This document shows positions 7,630-15,874 of a stretch of 44,845 bases of DNA, piece by piece (position 1 is the first letter of the stretch; each line of letters opens with the position of its first letter). The stretch comes from Lachnospiraceae bacterium 3-1 (lineage in GTDB: Bacteria > Bacillota > Clostridia > Lachnospirales > Lachnospiraceae). Under the pieces are notes generated by a model. That model saw only the letters and a list, made by a program, of their open reading frames with translations. It searched no databases and was not told the origin of the DNA. The stretch is taken from the NCBI GenBank assembly GCA_000403255.2, contig KE159578.1:1-44845 (forward strand), written 5' to 3'. Both the position numbers and the translations under genes were made by a program.

Positions 7630-9470
7630 ACATTGAAAACTGAATAAAATACACAGTATGAAGAAAGAGGCTTATGCCTGTTCCATCAATTCCATCATTT
7701 TTTGAAATCCAAGAAGATTTTTCGCCCGTTCAAGATTATACCCCAGACAGAAGAGCGCAAACTCTCCAGCCACTTTTCGCATCCCCCTCAGTAGGAAATA
7801 AGTGGCTCCCATCGCTCGTTTTATTGTCCCAAACGGATGCTCCGATAAACACATTCTTTGGCGCATCTTTTCCTTGTTTGGTTTCAGAAAAAACTTTACA
7901 ACCTTTCTTTTTTCATAATGCCATTTTTCATTGGCTTTCGTTTCTTCTGGCTTCTTTCCTTCTGCCTTTAGCCAGTCCTTACAGGGTTTTATCAGCTGGT
8001 CTTTGCTAAAGTCAGTCTCTTTCCATTCACCTTTTCCCTTATAACACTTATTACGCCTTGGACAGTGCCTGCAGGCATTTTTATTAGAATAGCGGATGTT
8101 CCCGTTTTTCTTTATACTTTTCTGTCTCAGGATTTCTCCTGCCGGACAGTATACCATGTTTCTCTCAGGATCTCTAACAAAATAACCTTCTTTTGCCTTT
8201 TCCAGCATTTCCTCAGGGCTTCCATACACGCTGCTGTTTTCCTGTTTTTCATCCACCACTTTACGCCGGACTGTTTCCACCCTCATATCCTGTATCACTT
8301 CTGCATAAGCTTCCGGAATCCTGCCTGCGTGCAGTGCTTTTTTCAGTTCTTCAGGAGCCGTGCCGGCAGTATCAGCTTCTGCTTCTTCATAAGGTATTTC
8401 TATTTCGTAACCATCTTTTCCATCATCCGCTATGACATGTGGGATAATACCCTTTTCCAGACACTCTGCCATATCTTCCGTAGCTTCATAACCTTTATCA
8501 GCCACTGCTTCTATGATTTTTTCCGGATCGGAATCCTTTATTCCCTGCATGGCACTTCCCAGTAATCCATGGTCAGTTACCTGATTGGTCATCTGAAAGT
8601 CACGAATCAGATGCGTTTCAGAATCTACCGCCGTCTGTGGGTTATATGCTACTGCAAAACCATTTTTATTTTTCATGAGCCTTGCGTCTGCGTCTGTAAT
8701 GGAAAGCTGGGATGCCCCCGTTTCTTCCATCAGTTTCTGATAACCTTCATATCTGGCAAGTCTCTCCCGTGCCTCTTTTAACTTAGTCTCAAGACTTTCT
8801 CTTGTCAGTTCCCCAGGAATTCCATCTGCTTCTTCCTGCTCATCCATTTCATTCAGAATCCGCAGATATTCATCTGTATGGCCATTCAGCCATTTGATCC
8901 TGTCATCCAGCTTATTTTTGGTGAAGTTGTTATCCTTTGCATTATTCGCCTGAATCTTTGTCCCGTCAACAGAAGCAAATCCCCATTCCACTGCACTGGA
9001 AATCCGCCGGTTGAATTCATGAAAAATTTCTTTCAGGCTGTCTATGTTGTCTTTCCTGAAATCTGCAATGGTACGAAAATCAGGTTCCACACCGCCGGTC
9101 ATCCATTTCACTTCAAGATTTACTTTACAGCTTTCTGCCAGTTTTCGTGAGGAGCGGATACCCTTTCTGCTTCCATAAATATAAACCTTATAAAGGCTTT
9201 TAGGATCGTAAGATGGACGGCCTTCTGCTGCTACAGGTTTTACACCGTACTTTTCTATATCAAGATGATTTACAAACGCATCAATGATCCTTGCAATACT
9301 TTCTTTATCTACAAATGCATCCCATGAACAATACATCAGCTGATCCCTGTTAAAACCTGAAACATACGGCATTTCAATTCACCCCGGAATAAATTTTTCT
9401 CAGCTTCCATTATACTATATTTGAGCCATAGATGCATGATTTTCTGTGTACTTTATTCAGTTTTCAATGT
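7630..9470 (-). mobile_element. IS1182-family insertion sequence
   Basis: It is bounded by 27-bp inverted repeats, 7630-7656 against 9444-9470, identical at 26 of 27 positions and beginning ACATTGAAAACTGAATAAA. The enclosed 1,841 bp carry a single full-length transposase. No convincing target duplication is visible (left flank TTCTGTG, right flank ACAATTT). Confidence 0.88.
7672..9372 (-). CDS. IS1182 family transposase
   Basis: A 566-residue DDE transposase. The N-terminus (GFNRDQLMYCSWDAFVDKES) and the block SVDGTKIQANNAKDNNF are typical of the IS1182/IS1478 group; the catalytic core continues through AVDSETHLIRDFQMTNQ and AVADKGYEATEDM. Near the C-terminus a cysteine cluster (ACRHCPRRNKCYKGKG) is followed by the conserved RQRMCLSEHPFGTIKRAMG. 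It is full-length and intact, so the IS could be active. The gene points in the same direction as the TetR gene. Confidence 0.95.
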   Translation of the reverse strand: MPYVSGFNRDQLMYCSWDAFVDKESIARIIDAFVNHLDIEKYGVKPVAAEGRPSYDPKSLYKVYIYGSRKGIRSSRKLAESCKVNLEVKWMTGGVEPDFRTIADFRKDNIDSLKEIFHEFNRRISSAVEWGFASVDGTKIQANNAKDNNFTKNKLDDRIKWLNGHTDEYLRILNEMDEQEEADGIPGELTRESLETKLKEARERLARYEGYQKLMEETGASQLSITDADARLMKNKNGFAVAYNPQTAVDSETHLIRDFQMTNQVTDHGLLGSAMQGIKDSDPEKIIEAVADKGYEATEDMAECLEKGIIPHVIADDGKDGYEIEIPYEEAEADTAGTAPEELKKALHAGRIPEAYAEVIQDMRVETVRRKVVDEKQENSSVYGSPEEMLEKAKEGYFVRDPERNMVYCPAGEILRQKSIKKNGNIRYSNKNACRHCPRRNKCYKGKGEWKETDFSKDQLIKPCKDWLKAEGKKPEETKANEKWHYEKRKVVKFFLKPNKEKMRQRMCLSEHPFGTIKRAMGATYFLLRGMRKVAGEFALFCLGYNLERAKNLLGFQKMMELMEQA

Positions 9471-9614
9471 ACAATTTTAATTTATATTGAACACTCACAA
9501 GAGCGTATCAATCTTTATTTCTTTAGGTTAAATTATCCGAGTTTTCGGACAGTCTCCCCCAAAAAAAAATAATGATACTTTTATGTCAATTAGTCTCAAA
9601 TAAAAAGTAATCTA

Positions 9615-9643
9615 TTGAAAACAGCCTCATAAATTTGTATAAT
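9615..9643 (+). promoter_or_regulatory. Sigma-A-type promoter of the hydrolase genes
   Basis: TTGAAA (9615-9620) and TATAAT (9638-9643) are separated by 17 bp. The first hydrolase gene starts about 115 nt downstream. Confidence 0.82.
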
Positions 9644-9651
9644 GCCAAAAG

Positions 9652-9665
9652 GATACTATCGTATC
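9652..9665. promoter_or_regulatory. Palindrome GATAC-N4-GTATC, candidate TetR operator
   Basis: GATAC TATC GTATC sits 8 bp after the -10 box, over the expected transcription start. This position would block transcription if bound by the divergent TetR-type regulator. The assignment is by position only. Confidence 0.5.
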
Positions 9666-9759
9666 TTTGACGAACTATTGTCTACTTGTGCGCTTATTAT
9701 ATCAGACCGTGCAATGCAGGTCAAGAAATATCACAGATAATACAATAAGGAGAGTTAAA

Positions 9760-11025
9760 ATGAAAGAACAAGTTATTATGCAAGAACCCTCTATGGGCGA
9801 TAAATCCGACAAGTCAAAAAACAAAAGGAAGAAAAAGAAAGTGACAATTACTCTTTCAATTATAGGAACGGTTTTATTCGCTATTATCCTTACTGTTTTA
9901 TTATTCTTTAACGATATACTTAATTTTTTTGTTAATACAACAATGGGGAAAAATTTACCGCAATTAAATGGTGAACCCGAAGTTGGTAAATGGTATGCAG
10001 TAGATGTCGAAGATACTGTTAGTTCGGATGGAAGTAATTGGCAAGGATATTTTCGCAAGGGAAGCGAAAACAAAGTGGTCTTATACTTCTATGGTGGCGG
10101 TTTCAGTGTAAACGACTTTACGGCGGCAAGATCTTTGGATATTGAAGGTGGGTTTTATAATGCACATTTGAACACGGGACTTAACGTTATGACTTCTGCT
10201 ATCAGGAAATGGGGTATTGGTAATTCCGCAAAAGATAATATGCTTAAAGATTGGACATTTATAGGCGTACCCTATTGTAACGGTGATTTTCATTCAGGAA
10301 CGGGCACAAAAGAATATACAGCATTGGATGGAAGTACAAAAACAATTCATTATGTTGGATACACGAATTATCGTAGGTTGATAATGAAGATATTTAACTA
10401 CATTGATGATTCGCCAGAACAACTGCTCATTACGGGTTCAAGCGCAGGAGGTTTTGGGACAGCCATACTGGCAGACGATGCCATCGAATTATTCCATAAC
10501 CCACAAGATGTCACCGTGCACGTTGATAGTTCGCTACTTATCAATGAAAATTGGTACGATGTTATGGTAAATGAATGGAATACGCCCAAGGCATTCAGTG
10601 ATGTGGTTACAACTGATAATATAACCCTCGATTCACTTGTTGCATTACATAAAAAGAGAGACAATGTGAAAATCTTATTTGACTGTTCTGTACGCGACAT
10701 TGCTTTGTCTACGGCGCAGGTATTTTTCGATGAAGGCTGTAAAAATGATACGCCTTCTACAGTCGGAAAATCCGAAGGCGATAGATTTCAGCAATTATTG
10801 AAAAAGATGGTGTCCGAAATGCAAGCTCAAATACCCAATTGTGGAATATATATTTGGGACGAGGAAACTCAAAAAGACGGACATTTAACAGTTCATACAG
10901 CAACAGGTACTAAAATTTATTTTAATAAAAGAGGCGAAAATCCGAGTATTGCAAAATGGCTTGAAGATTCAATTAATGGGAATATAAATAACTACGGATT
11001 AGAATTATTGGATAAGAATTTTTGA
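9760..11025 (+). CDS. Membrane-anchored pectinacetylesterase-like hydrolase 1
   Basis: A 421-residue protein from ATG 9760 (RBS AAGGAGAG). A Lys/Arg-rich cytosolic tail (residues 18-27) precedes one transmembrane helix (about 28-50), so the catalytic domain is outside the cell. The fold is the pectinacetylesterase/Notum type: oxyanion strand VVLYFYGGGFS, nucleophile motif GSSAGGFG with Ser228, then VDSSLL and a C-terminal HLTVHT with the likely Asp and His. The family removes acetyl or acyl groups from polysaccharides or proteins; the substrate here is unknown. The longer frame upstream (from 9667) lies over the promoter and is rejected. It is divergent from the TetR gene. Confidence 0.83.
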   Translation: MKEQVIMQEPSMGDKSDKSKNKRKKKKVTITLSIIGTVLFAIILTVLLFFNDILNFFVNTTMGKNLPQLNGEPEVGKWYAVDVEDTVSSDGSNWQGYFRKGSENKVVLYFYGGGFSVNDFTAARSLDIEGGFYNAHLNTGLNVMTSAIRKWGIGNSAKDNMLKDWTFIGVPYCNGDFHSGTGTKEYTALDGSTKTIHYVGYTNYRRLIMKIFNYIDDSPEQLLITGSSAGGFGTAILADDAIELFHNPQDVTVHVDSSLLINENWYDVMVNEWNTPKAFSDVVTTDNITLDSLVALHKKRDNVKILFDCSVRDIALSTAQVFFDEGCKNDTPSTVGKSEGDRFQQLLKKMVSEMQAQIPNCGIYIWDEETQKDGHLTVHTATGTKIYFNKRGENPSIAKWLEDSINGNINNYGLELLDKNF

Positions 11026-11093
11026 TAATAAACTGAATGAACCCGGCTGTGCGAATTTATTACTGAAGCAATTTGATTAGTGGAGAATATTGT

Positions 11094-11222
11094 ATGAAAA
11101 AAATTGAAAATGATAGGCAAGGCTTTTGTTGGCAAAGAAGTAGAGATATTATCCAATGCGAATTGGCAGGATATAGAGAAAAATTAATAATTAAAATCAA
11201 TTGGAAAGGAAAATCACTATGA
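11094..11222 (+). CDS. Possible 42-residue ORF coupled to hydrolase 2
   Basis: ATG at 11094 has GGAG 8 nt upstream; the frame ends TGA at 11220-11222, overlapping the next gene's ATG as ATGA. The peptide (MKKIENDRQGFCWQRSRD...) is basic and unrecognised. The overlap suggests translational coupling, but it could be a chance frame or a gene remnant. Confidence 0.35.
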   Translation: MKKIENDRQGFCWQRSRDIIQCELAGYREKLIIKINWKGKSL

Positions 11223-12361
11223 ATGGTATATTAGTAAGGAAAAAACATCGTGCATTGAAAATTCTTGGAATCATTTTGGCAATCATCTTAGTATTGGTGT
11301 TAGCTATCTTCATCTTTCTGAAAATGACGTTCCTAAAATCGTTCCCCGAATTAACGGGGGAGCCGGAAATCGGCAAATGGTATCGTATTACGCCGGAAAA
11401 TACAAAGTCTTCTGACGGAAGCGAGTGGCATGGTATATTCCGTAAAGGCAACGAGAATAAAGTCGTTGTTTATTTCTTCGGTGGTGGTGTTAGTATTACC
11501 GGTGAAACATCTGAAGGCGGCAAGAATTTTTTTGCGACCACAATATTCGGACAAGACTTTGTGGCACAGGGAGGCATTGGTAGTACAGTTGATGAAAACC
11601 CGTTTAAGGACTGGACTTTCATTGTGATTCCATATGCTTCCGGTGATTTCCATTCTGGAACAGGCGAATATCATTACACAAAAAACGGAAAAGATAAAAC
11701 TGTTTATCATAACGGTTATAATAACTATTCCACATATATAGATGAGGTAAAAAAATATATCAGTGAACCTGATACATTGCTTGTGACAGGCTTTTCCGCA
11801 GGCGGATTTGCCACCTCACTTCTTGCGGATGATGTGATTGATAGGTTTCCAATGGCAGAAAACATAACAGTTTGTGTTGATAGTTCGCTCATTCTCTATG
11901 ATGGTTGGCACGATACGGCGGTCAATTTATGGAAATCACCGTCGGAAATTTCCGACAGACTGATGACCGATAACCTCGTACTGGATAGCTTAACAGCACT
12001 CCATGAAAAGCGTGGAGATAGTGTGAAAATCCTTTTTGACTGTTCCTATCGTGATGATACCTTGCAGCAGTATCAATCTTATATTAATAGCGGAAAAATG
12101 GATAAGACAAAGGAACTTGGAGATCAATTCCAAGAGGCTTTAAAAGATATGGTGGAAGGGTTACAGGCAAATATTCCTGATGTGGGTATTTATATTTGGA
12201 GTTTTAATGAGGATGATGAGACAAAAAACACGCAGCACACCATTATTTCAAGCAATGTTTTTGACAAGCTCGAAAACGATAAAAGTGTCTGCGAATGGAT
12301 TTATGACGCTGTGAGCGGGTATGTTCGAAACTACGGTTTGGAATTATTGGATAAGGAGTAG
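11219..12361 (+). CDS. Membrane-anchored pectinacetylesterase-like hydrolase 2
   Basis: A 380-residue tandem paralogue of the preceding hydrolase, starting at ATG 11219 (RBS GGAAAGGA). A short basic N-terminus is followed by a transmembrane helix (LGIILAIILVLVLAIFIFL, about residues 15-35). Shared blocks are LTGEPEIGKWYRITPEN, VVVYFFGGGVS, the nucleophile motif GFSAGGFA with Ser193, VDSSLI, and the C-terminal NYGLELLDKE (NYGLELLDKN in paralogue 1). Its extracellular esterase role is inferred from family. The pair probably forms one operon under the 9615-9643 promoter. The duplication is old, because the two differ over much of their length. Confidence 0.83.
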   Translation: MNGILVRKKHRALKILGIILAIILVLVLAIFIFLKMTFLKSFPELTGEPEIGKWYRITPENTKSSDGSEWHGIFRKGNENKVVVYFFGGGVSITGETSEGGKNFFATTIFGQDFVAQGGIGSTVDENPFKDWTFIVIPYASGDFHSGTGEYHYTKNGKDKTVYHNGYNNYSTYIDEVKKYISEPDTLLVTGFSAGGFATSLLADDVIDRFPMAENITVCVDSSLILYDGWHDTAVNLWKSPSEISDRLMTDNLVLDSLTALHEKRGDSVKILFDCSYRDDTLQQYQSYINSGKMDKTKELGDQFQEALKDMVEGLQANIPDVGIYIWSFNEDDETKNTQHTIISSNVFDKLENDKSVCEWIYDAVSGYVRNYGLELLDKE

Positions 12362-12763
12362 TAATTGGAGAAGCATGGATAAACATATGAAAAGGAAAGA
12401 TATTATGACAAAGATTATTTTGCCATGTATATCCTGGGTAAGACACAGAATAATGCGCAATAGAGAGAATCAAGTTTTCTGTATTTATATCATAGACTCC
12501 TAAAAAGTCAGCTATGTGCAAAAATATTATAGCAGGAAAGTAGCCATGAGGAGTTTATTGTTTTATCCGGTCATTGCTATGATATTTTATATTGCTTCCA
12601 CTAAGAAAGTGAAATAAATTTAGAGAATTACATAAAAGGCTATCAATTGGCATGGAAATCTGCAAACAGAATTGAAGTACAAATTTGGAAAGAATTATGA
12701 TAAAAGAATATGCGAATGTATGGAAGCGTACAAAGAGAAAAATATCGGCAGATTGCCGCACAT
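12362..12763 (+). other. Stretch without a convincing gene
   Basis: AT-rich and full of short frames only. A 42-codon frame from ATG 12375 and a 23-codon hydrophobic frame from ATG 12546 are visible, neither with a strong ribosome binding site or recognisable sequence. The later part (about 12676-12780) looks like decayed coding sequence. In related mobilisable elements the relaxase gene would lie here on the minus strand behind mobC, but no trace is recognisable. Confidence 0.5.
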
Positions 12764-12812
12764 AAAGGTGTATCGTAATGGAGTAAAAACTTCTAAGCGA
12801 TACACCTTTTTT
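12764..12812 (+). terminator. Intrinsic terminator
   Basis: AAAGGTGTATCG (12764-12775) pairs with CGATACACCTTT (12798-12809) around a 22-nt loop and runs into TTT. It closes the plus-strand hydrolase region and could also act toward mobC transcripts. Confidence 0.8.
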
Positions 12813-12921
12813 AATGTCGAATTTTAAGCATTTACCGATTTTTTTGCGGTTTCTCTCTTATAGATTTGTGTGAAAAAAATCATCTATTGATGTACGGTTT
12901 CAGATGCTTTTTAGATTTGGA

Positions 12922-13263
12922 TTACTGTTTCATGTATGGCTGTTTTGACAGCATAGTTTTCTGCGTATCCCACACTTTTTTCATCAGCTCTTTTACTTCC
13001 TTTACATCAGATGCGTAGACAGTGCCTGTTGCGTTCATGCGCTTGGCAATTTGGTTTAGATTGTTGCCGATTTTTCCAAGTGCTGTGTTGTATTCCCGAA
13101 GCTCCGAATAGTCAATGTCATAGACATAGCCATACAAAATCTGATGCCGCAGGAAAGATGATTTATCCCTCATGCCGGACGCTTTGACTTTCTGCTCCAG
13201 TATGTATTGCTCATTGTCACTTAGGTAAATTTTCAACTCGTTTTTGCGCTCTCTGTTTGCCAT
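12922..13263 (-). CDS. mobC: MobC-type relaxosome accessory protein
   Basis: A 113-residue protein from ATG 13263 (RBS AGAAAGGACA; the longer frame upstream is rejected). It begins MANRERKNELKIYLSDNEQ, a ribbon-helix-helix N-terminus, and continues with the MobC family core YNTALGKIGNNLNQIAKRMN. MobC binds beside oriT and helps the relaxase open the DNA. The relaxase that normally follows on the same strand is absent. The adjacent hairpin-rich spacer at 13264-13642 is the likely oriT. Confidence 0.9.
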   Translation of the reverse strand: MANRERKNELKIYLSDNEQYILEQKVKASGMRDKSSFLRHQILYGYVYDIDYSELREYNTALGKIGNNLNQIAKRMNATGTVYASDVKEVKELMKKVWDTQKTMLSKQPYMKQ

Positions 13264-13642
13264 TTTAATGTCCTTTCTGTAATGGGATGATAAAAGAATT
13301 TTACACAATATTCTATCCCATTATGGGGGATATTCGTGCAAAAAAATGAGTGAAAAAATCAGAAATTCCGGCAGAACATTTTGTGGATTTTTGAGCGCAG
13401 AGGGGGCTAGGGGGAGACTTCCCCCTACAAGCATTTTTTTCAAGTTTCCGTCTTTTGGAAAATTGGAAAAAATCAGCCTGTGAGGGAACACAGGCAGTGC
13501 TTGCTATTCTTCCCTGAAAAGGTAAAAGCCTTTTCAGGCATTGCGGAAAAAATTAGAAATTTTTTCGGGCAATATCCCAACAGAGGGGATATTACTTTAT
13601 TTACAATTAACATCAGAAACAGCGGGAAAGGAGGTGAAAAAA
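13264..13642. other. Hairpin-rich spacer, candidate origin of transfer
   Basis: The 379-bp gap between divergent mobC and an HTH gene contains several inverted repeats: TATCCC/GGGATA near 13313-13333; TAGGGGGA (13408-13415)/TCCCCCTA (13420-13427); CCTGTG/CACAGG (13477-13494); CCTGAAAAGG (13513-13522)/CCTTTTCAGG (13529-13538), a perfect 10-bp pair; and AATATCCC/GGGATATT (13571-13593). Proximity to mobC and dense dyads are typical for oriT; the nick site cannot be located by eye. Confidence 0.5.
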
Positions 13643-13981
13643 ATGGCAGACCACGCATTCTGGCGGCGCAGGGAAATGGAGAGTATGTTACTGGCGGGAA
13701 AAAAACTGACTGTGGCAGAGCTTGTGGGCAGGTTTTGTGTAAACAGGAAGTCCATAATCAGGGATTTTGAAATCATAGGCGAAGCACTTCCCGTTATTGC
13801 GAAGCAGGGCTATAACGGTGGCTACTTCCTCATGGACGGGGTAGGAAAATATCAAAACTCGCTATCCCAAGAGCAACTGGAATGTTTGGAAAAAATCGCT
13901 GTTTCCTGTGCGGCAGAGGACAGGGAAACCATTCTGTCAATCATACATGAATTTGGACCATACTGTGAGAAATTTACATAG
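13643..13981 (+). CDS. Small DeoR-type HTH protein
   Basis: A 112-residue protein from ATG 13643, chosen for the strong AAAGGAGGTG ribosome binding site; the longer frame from 13541 lies in the hairpin-rich spacer. The winged-helix segment LTVAELVGRFCVNRKSIIRD (after the start MADHAFWRRREMESMLLAG) matches DeoR/HTH_11 domains; a GYNGGYF wing follows. The C-terminal part (LSQEQLECLEKIAVSCAAED) has no sensor domain. It is probably a regulator of the element's transfer or replication genes and resembles the next HTH gene in design. Confidence 0.78.
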   Translation: MADHAFWRRREMESMLLAGKKLTVAELVGRFCVNRKSIIRDFEIIGEALPVIAKQGYNGGYFLMDGVGKYQNSLSQEQLECLEKIAVSCAAEDRETILSIIHEFGPYCEKFT

Positions 13982-14001
13982 ACACTGATTGCCATTCTTA
14001 T

Positions 14002-14041
14002 AAAGCATATAAAAGATTTTGGGATGTTTTATGTGCTTTTA
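14002..14041 (+). terminator. Hairpin between the two HTH genes
   Basis: AAAGCATATAAAA (14002-14014) pairs with TTTTATGTGCTTT (14027-14039), a 13-bp AU-rich stem with one G-U, followed by a short T-run. Confidence 0.5.
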
Positions 14042-14093
14042 GGGCTGGCAATCCTGAACAGTTTCCAAGCCCAAAAATGAGGGGAGGTGCGGC

Positions 14094-14423
14094 ATGGGTT
14101 CAGCACACCGGAGAATGGAAATCATCAGCATTTTATCCGCCAGGGGTCATGCGACAATGCGGGAACTTGCATGGGAACTGGATGTTACAAGGCGAACGAT
14201 AATGAATGACATTATTGCATTGTCTTTTGACTATCCAATCTACACAAAACCGGGCGAGGGCGGCGGGGTTTTCATTACGGAAAACTACAAGCCTTATGCC
14301 AACACCCTCACGCAGACGGAGCTTGAAACGCTGTGCGGATTATACGGCAGGGCAGAGGGAAAAGAGAAGGAAATATTGTTCCGCATTATCCATAAGTACG
14401 GTGCGGACAAGCTGGAAATTTAG
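14094..14423 (+). CDS. Small DeoR-type HTH protein
   Basis: A 109-residue protein with RBS GGGGAGGTG. The N-terminal HTH reads ATMRELAWELDVTRRTIMND and is followed by a wing YTKPGEGGGVFI. The C-terminus (LTQTELETLCGLYGRAEGKEKEILFRIIHKYG) parallels the end of the preceding HTH protein (LSQEQLECLEKIA...ILSIIHEFG), so the two are diverged paralogues. No effector domain is present. They are likely to act on element-internal promoters. Confidence 0.8.
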   Translation: MGSAHRRMEIISILSARGHATMRELAWELDVTRRTIMNDIIALSFDYPIYTKPGEGGGVFITENYKPYANTLTQTELETLCGLYGRAEGKEKEILFRIIHKYGADKLEI

Positions 14424-14525
14424 ACGGACAGACGGGAATGATTTTCTGCTGGTGCGGGCTTAACTGCATGGCAGGCTGACAACTGAATATGGATAATCCT
14501 GCAAGACGTATGAAACAGCCGAGCT

Positions 14526-14663
14526 ATGCAGAAACACGCCATGATTGCCTTTGATGAAAAGGACAGGAGCGGTAAATGTTTTACTGTAAACAAGGTGTGG
14601 GAACCTTGTGCCATGACACTGTTTCCTGATAATGATACTTCCGTAAAACGGTCACAAAGATGA
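14526..14663 (+). pseudogene. 46-codon frame ending at an in-frame UGA before the next gene
   Basis: ATG 14526 opens MQKHAMIAFDEKDRSGKCF and stops at TGA 14661-14663. After that single stop the same frame continues without interruption into the hypothetical gene ending at 15131. No ribosome binding site is visible at 14526. It may be the 5' part of a gene broken by a nonsense mutation, or a chance frame. Confidence 0.35.
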
Positions 14664-14744
14664 TGGTGCGATTCCAATGTGGGCTTTTCTCCCGAAAGCC
14701 ACTTGCAGGATATAAAATTTTGTAAAAAAGAGGTTTTTCAGAAA

Positions 14745-15131
14745 ATGGCGGATGAAGAAATATGTCAGGAGTTTCGGGATTTCATTGCAAAGCGGAGGAA
14801 GTCTACGATTATTTTGAATGGAAAGCAGATAAAGGCGTATGACATCAGGAAAATCACCCTTGAACAGTTCCGTATGCTGATCGCCTGCGGGAATGACAGC
14901 CACAATAACCAGATAAGGGTAACAAAAAGCGGCATGGTCTATCTTTCGGAGGATATCGTCGGCTCGGAGCAGCTTGATGATGTTGCGCTCAGCTTTGAAA
15001 CATTCAGTGCGCATAACGGGTATGTCGGAGTGAAAGCAGCGGAGGACAACAGCCACGTTATACCGTTATATTATGCGCTGATTGGGAACTGGACGAGTGG
15101 GTGCAGCCATACATATATAGACAGCTTTTAG
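14745..15131 (+). CDS. Hypothetical protein of the mobilisable element
   Basis: The product is about 128 residues from ATG 14745 (MADEEICQEFRDFIAKRRKS). The frame is open back to 14664, so GTG 14679 is an alternative start; AGAGG 11 nt before 14745 is a modest ribosome binding site. Conserved-looking segments are IILNGKQIKAYDIRKITLEQF and YVGVKAAEDNSHVIPLYYAL. It is soluble, with no known motif. It lies between HTH regulators and replication genes and ends before a terminator. Function is unknown. Confidence 0.65.
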   Translation: MADEEICQEFRDFIAKRRKSTIILNGKQIKAYDIRKITLEQFRMLIACGNDSHNNQIRVTKSGMVYLSEDIVGSEQLDDVALSFETFSAHNGYVGVKAAEDNSHVIPLYYALIGNWTSGCSHTYIDSF

Positions 15132-15188
15132 ATATTGTTAAAGAGAAGATTGCGGGCATTGCCTGCTGATAATGATTTACACAGCGTT

Positions 15189-15236
15189 AGGGCAGTTATA
15201 AACCTATTGGATATGGGTTTATAGCTGCCCTTTTTG
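15189..15236 (+). terminator. Strong intrinsic terminator before the replication genes
   Basis: A 16-bp stem, AGGGCAGTTATAAACC (from 15189) with GGTTTATAGCTGCCCT (to 15231), is followed by TTTTT. It separates the 14745 gene from the primase/helicase pair. Confidence 0.85.
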
Positions 15237-15253
15237 CGTGCATGGAGGATTGT

Positions 15254-15874
15254 ATGAATGTATTTGAAGCAGTGAGGGAGAATGGGATAACCGCAAGGCA
15301 GGCGGCGGAGAATTGCGGGATAAAGATAAACCGTAACGGTATGGCAGTCTGCCCGTTCCACAAGGACAAAAACCCAAGCATGAAGATAGACAGGCGGTAT
15401 TACTGTTTCGGATGCGGGGAGAAGGGGGATGCCATTAATTTTGTGGCAAAGTTTTATGGGCTTGGCAAGAAAGATGCGGCAGTACAGATTGCGGCGGCTT
15501 TCGGTATCAGTTTTGATGACAGCAGGGGCAGGAAACCGCCGTCAAGACGTAAGAGAAAGTTATCGCCGGAGCAGAGGTTTGAGAGGGCGGAAAAGAAGTG
15601 TTTCCGTGTGCTTTCAGATTACCTGTGCTGTTTAAGGCAGTGGGAAGAACAGTATGCGCCGCATAAGGCAGAGGAAGAATGGCATCCGCTGTTCTGTGAA
15701 GCATTGGAAAAGAAGGATTACATTGAGTACCTGTTAGATATTTTATTATACGCTCCGTTATCGGAGCGTGTGGAACTGGTAACAGATTATGGAGAGGAAG
15801 TGTTGAGGATTGAAAGAAGATTGGAACAGTGTGTCAAAGGAACAGCGGGCGGCACTGGAACAGACCATGAATAA
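15254..15874 (+). CDS. CHC2 zinc-finger primase-like protein
   Basis: A 206-residue protein. ATG 15254 has GGAGG 5 nt upstream; ATG 15242 is too close to that site. An N-terminal HTH-like helix (GITARQAAENCGIKINRNGM) leads into the CHC2 zinc finger: CPFHKDKNPS then YYCFGCGEKGDAINFV, as in DnaG-type primases. The Toprim catalytic domain is absent; the rest is a basic linker and helices. It overlaps the SF3 helicase gene by 65 nt and very likely works with it in autonomous replication of the element. Confidence 0.88.
   Translation: MNVFEAVRENGITARQAAENCGIKINRNGMAVCPFHKDKNPSMKIDRRYYCFGCGEKGDAINFVAKFYGLGKKDAAVQIAAAFGISFDDSRGRKPPSRRKRKLSPEQRFERAEKKCFRVLSDYLCCLRQWEEQYAPHKAEEEWHPLFCEALEKKDYIEYLLDILLYAPLSERVELVTDYGEEVLRIERRLEQCVKGTAGGTGTDHE

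Larger units (their letters stand above)
7573..9555. mobile_element. Small inverted-repeat element (MITE-like) split by IS1182-type IS
   Basis: AGCCTGTCCGAAAACT at 7573-7588 is matched 15/16 by the inverse complement of 9540-9555. If the inner IS (7630-9470) is removed, these ends bound a segment of only about 142 bp with no gene, as expected for a MITE. The outer flanks are C-runs (8 C at 7565-7572, 5 C at 9556-9560, both within TCTCCCCC), consistent with a target duplication in the TetR gene's ribosome binding site. The duplication length is ambiguous because of the homopolymer. Confidence 0.5.
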
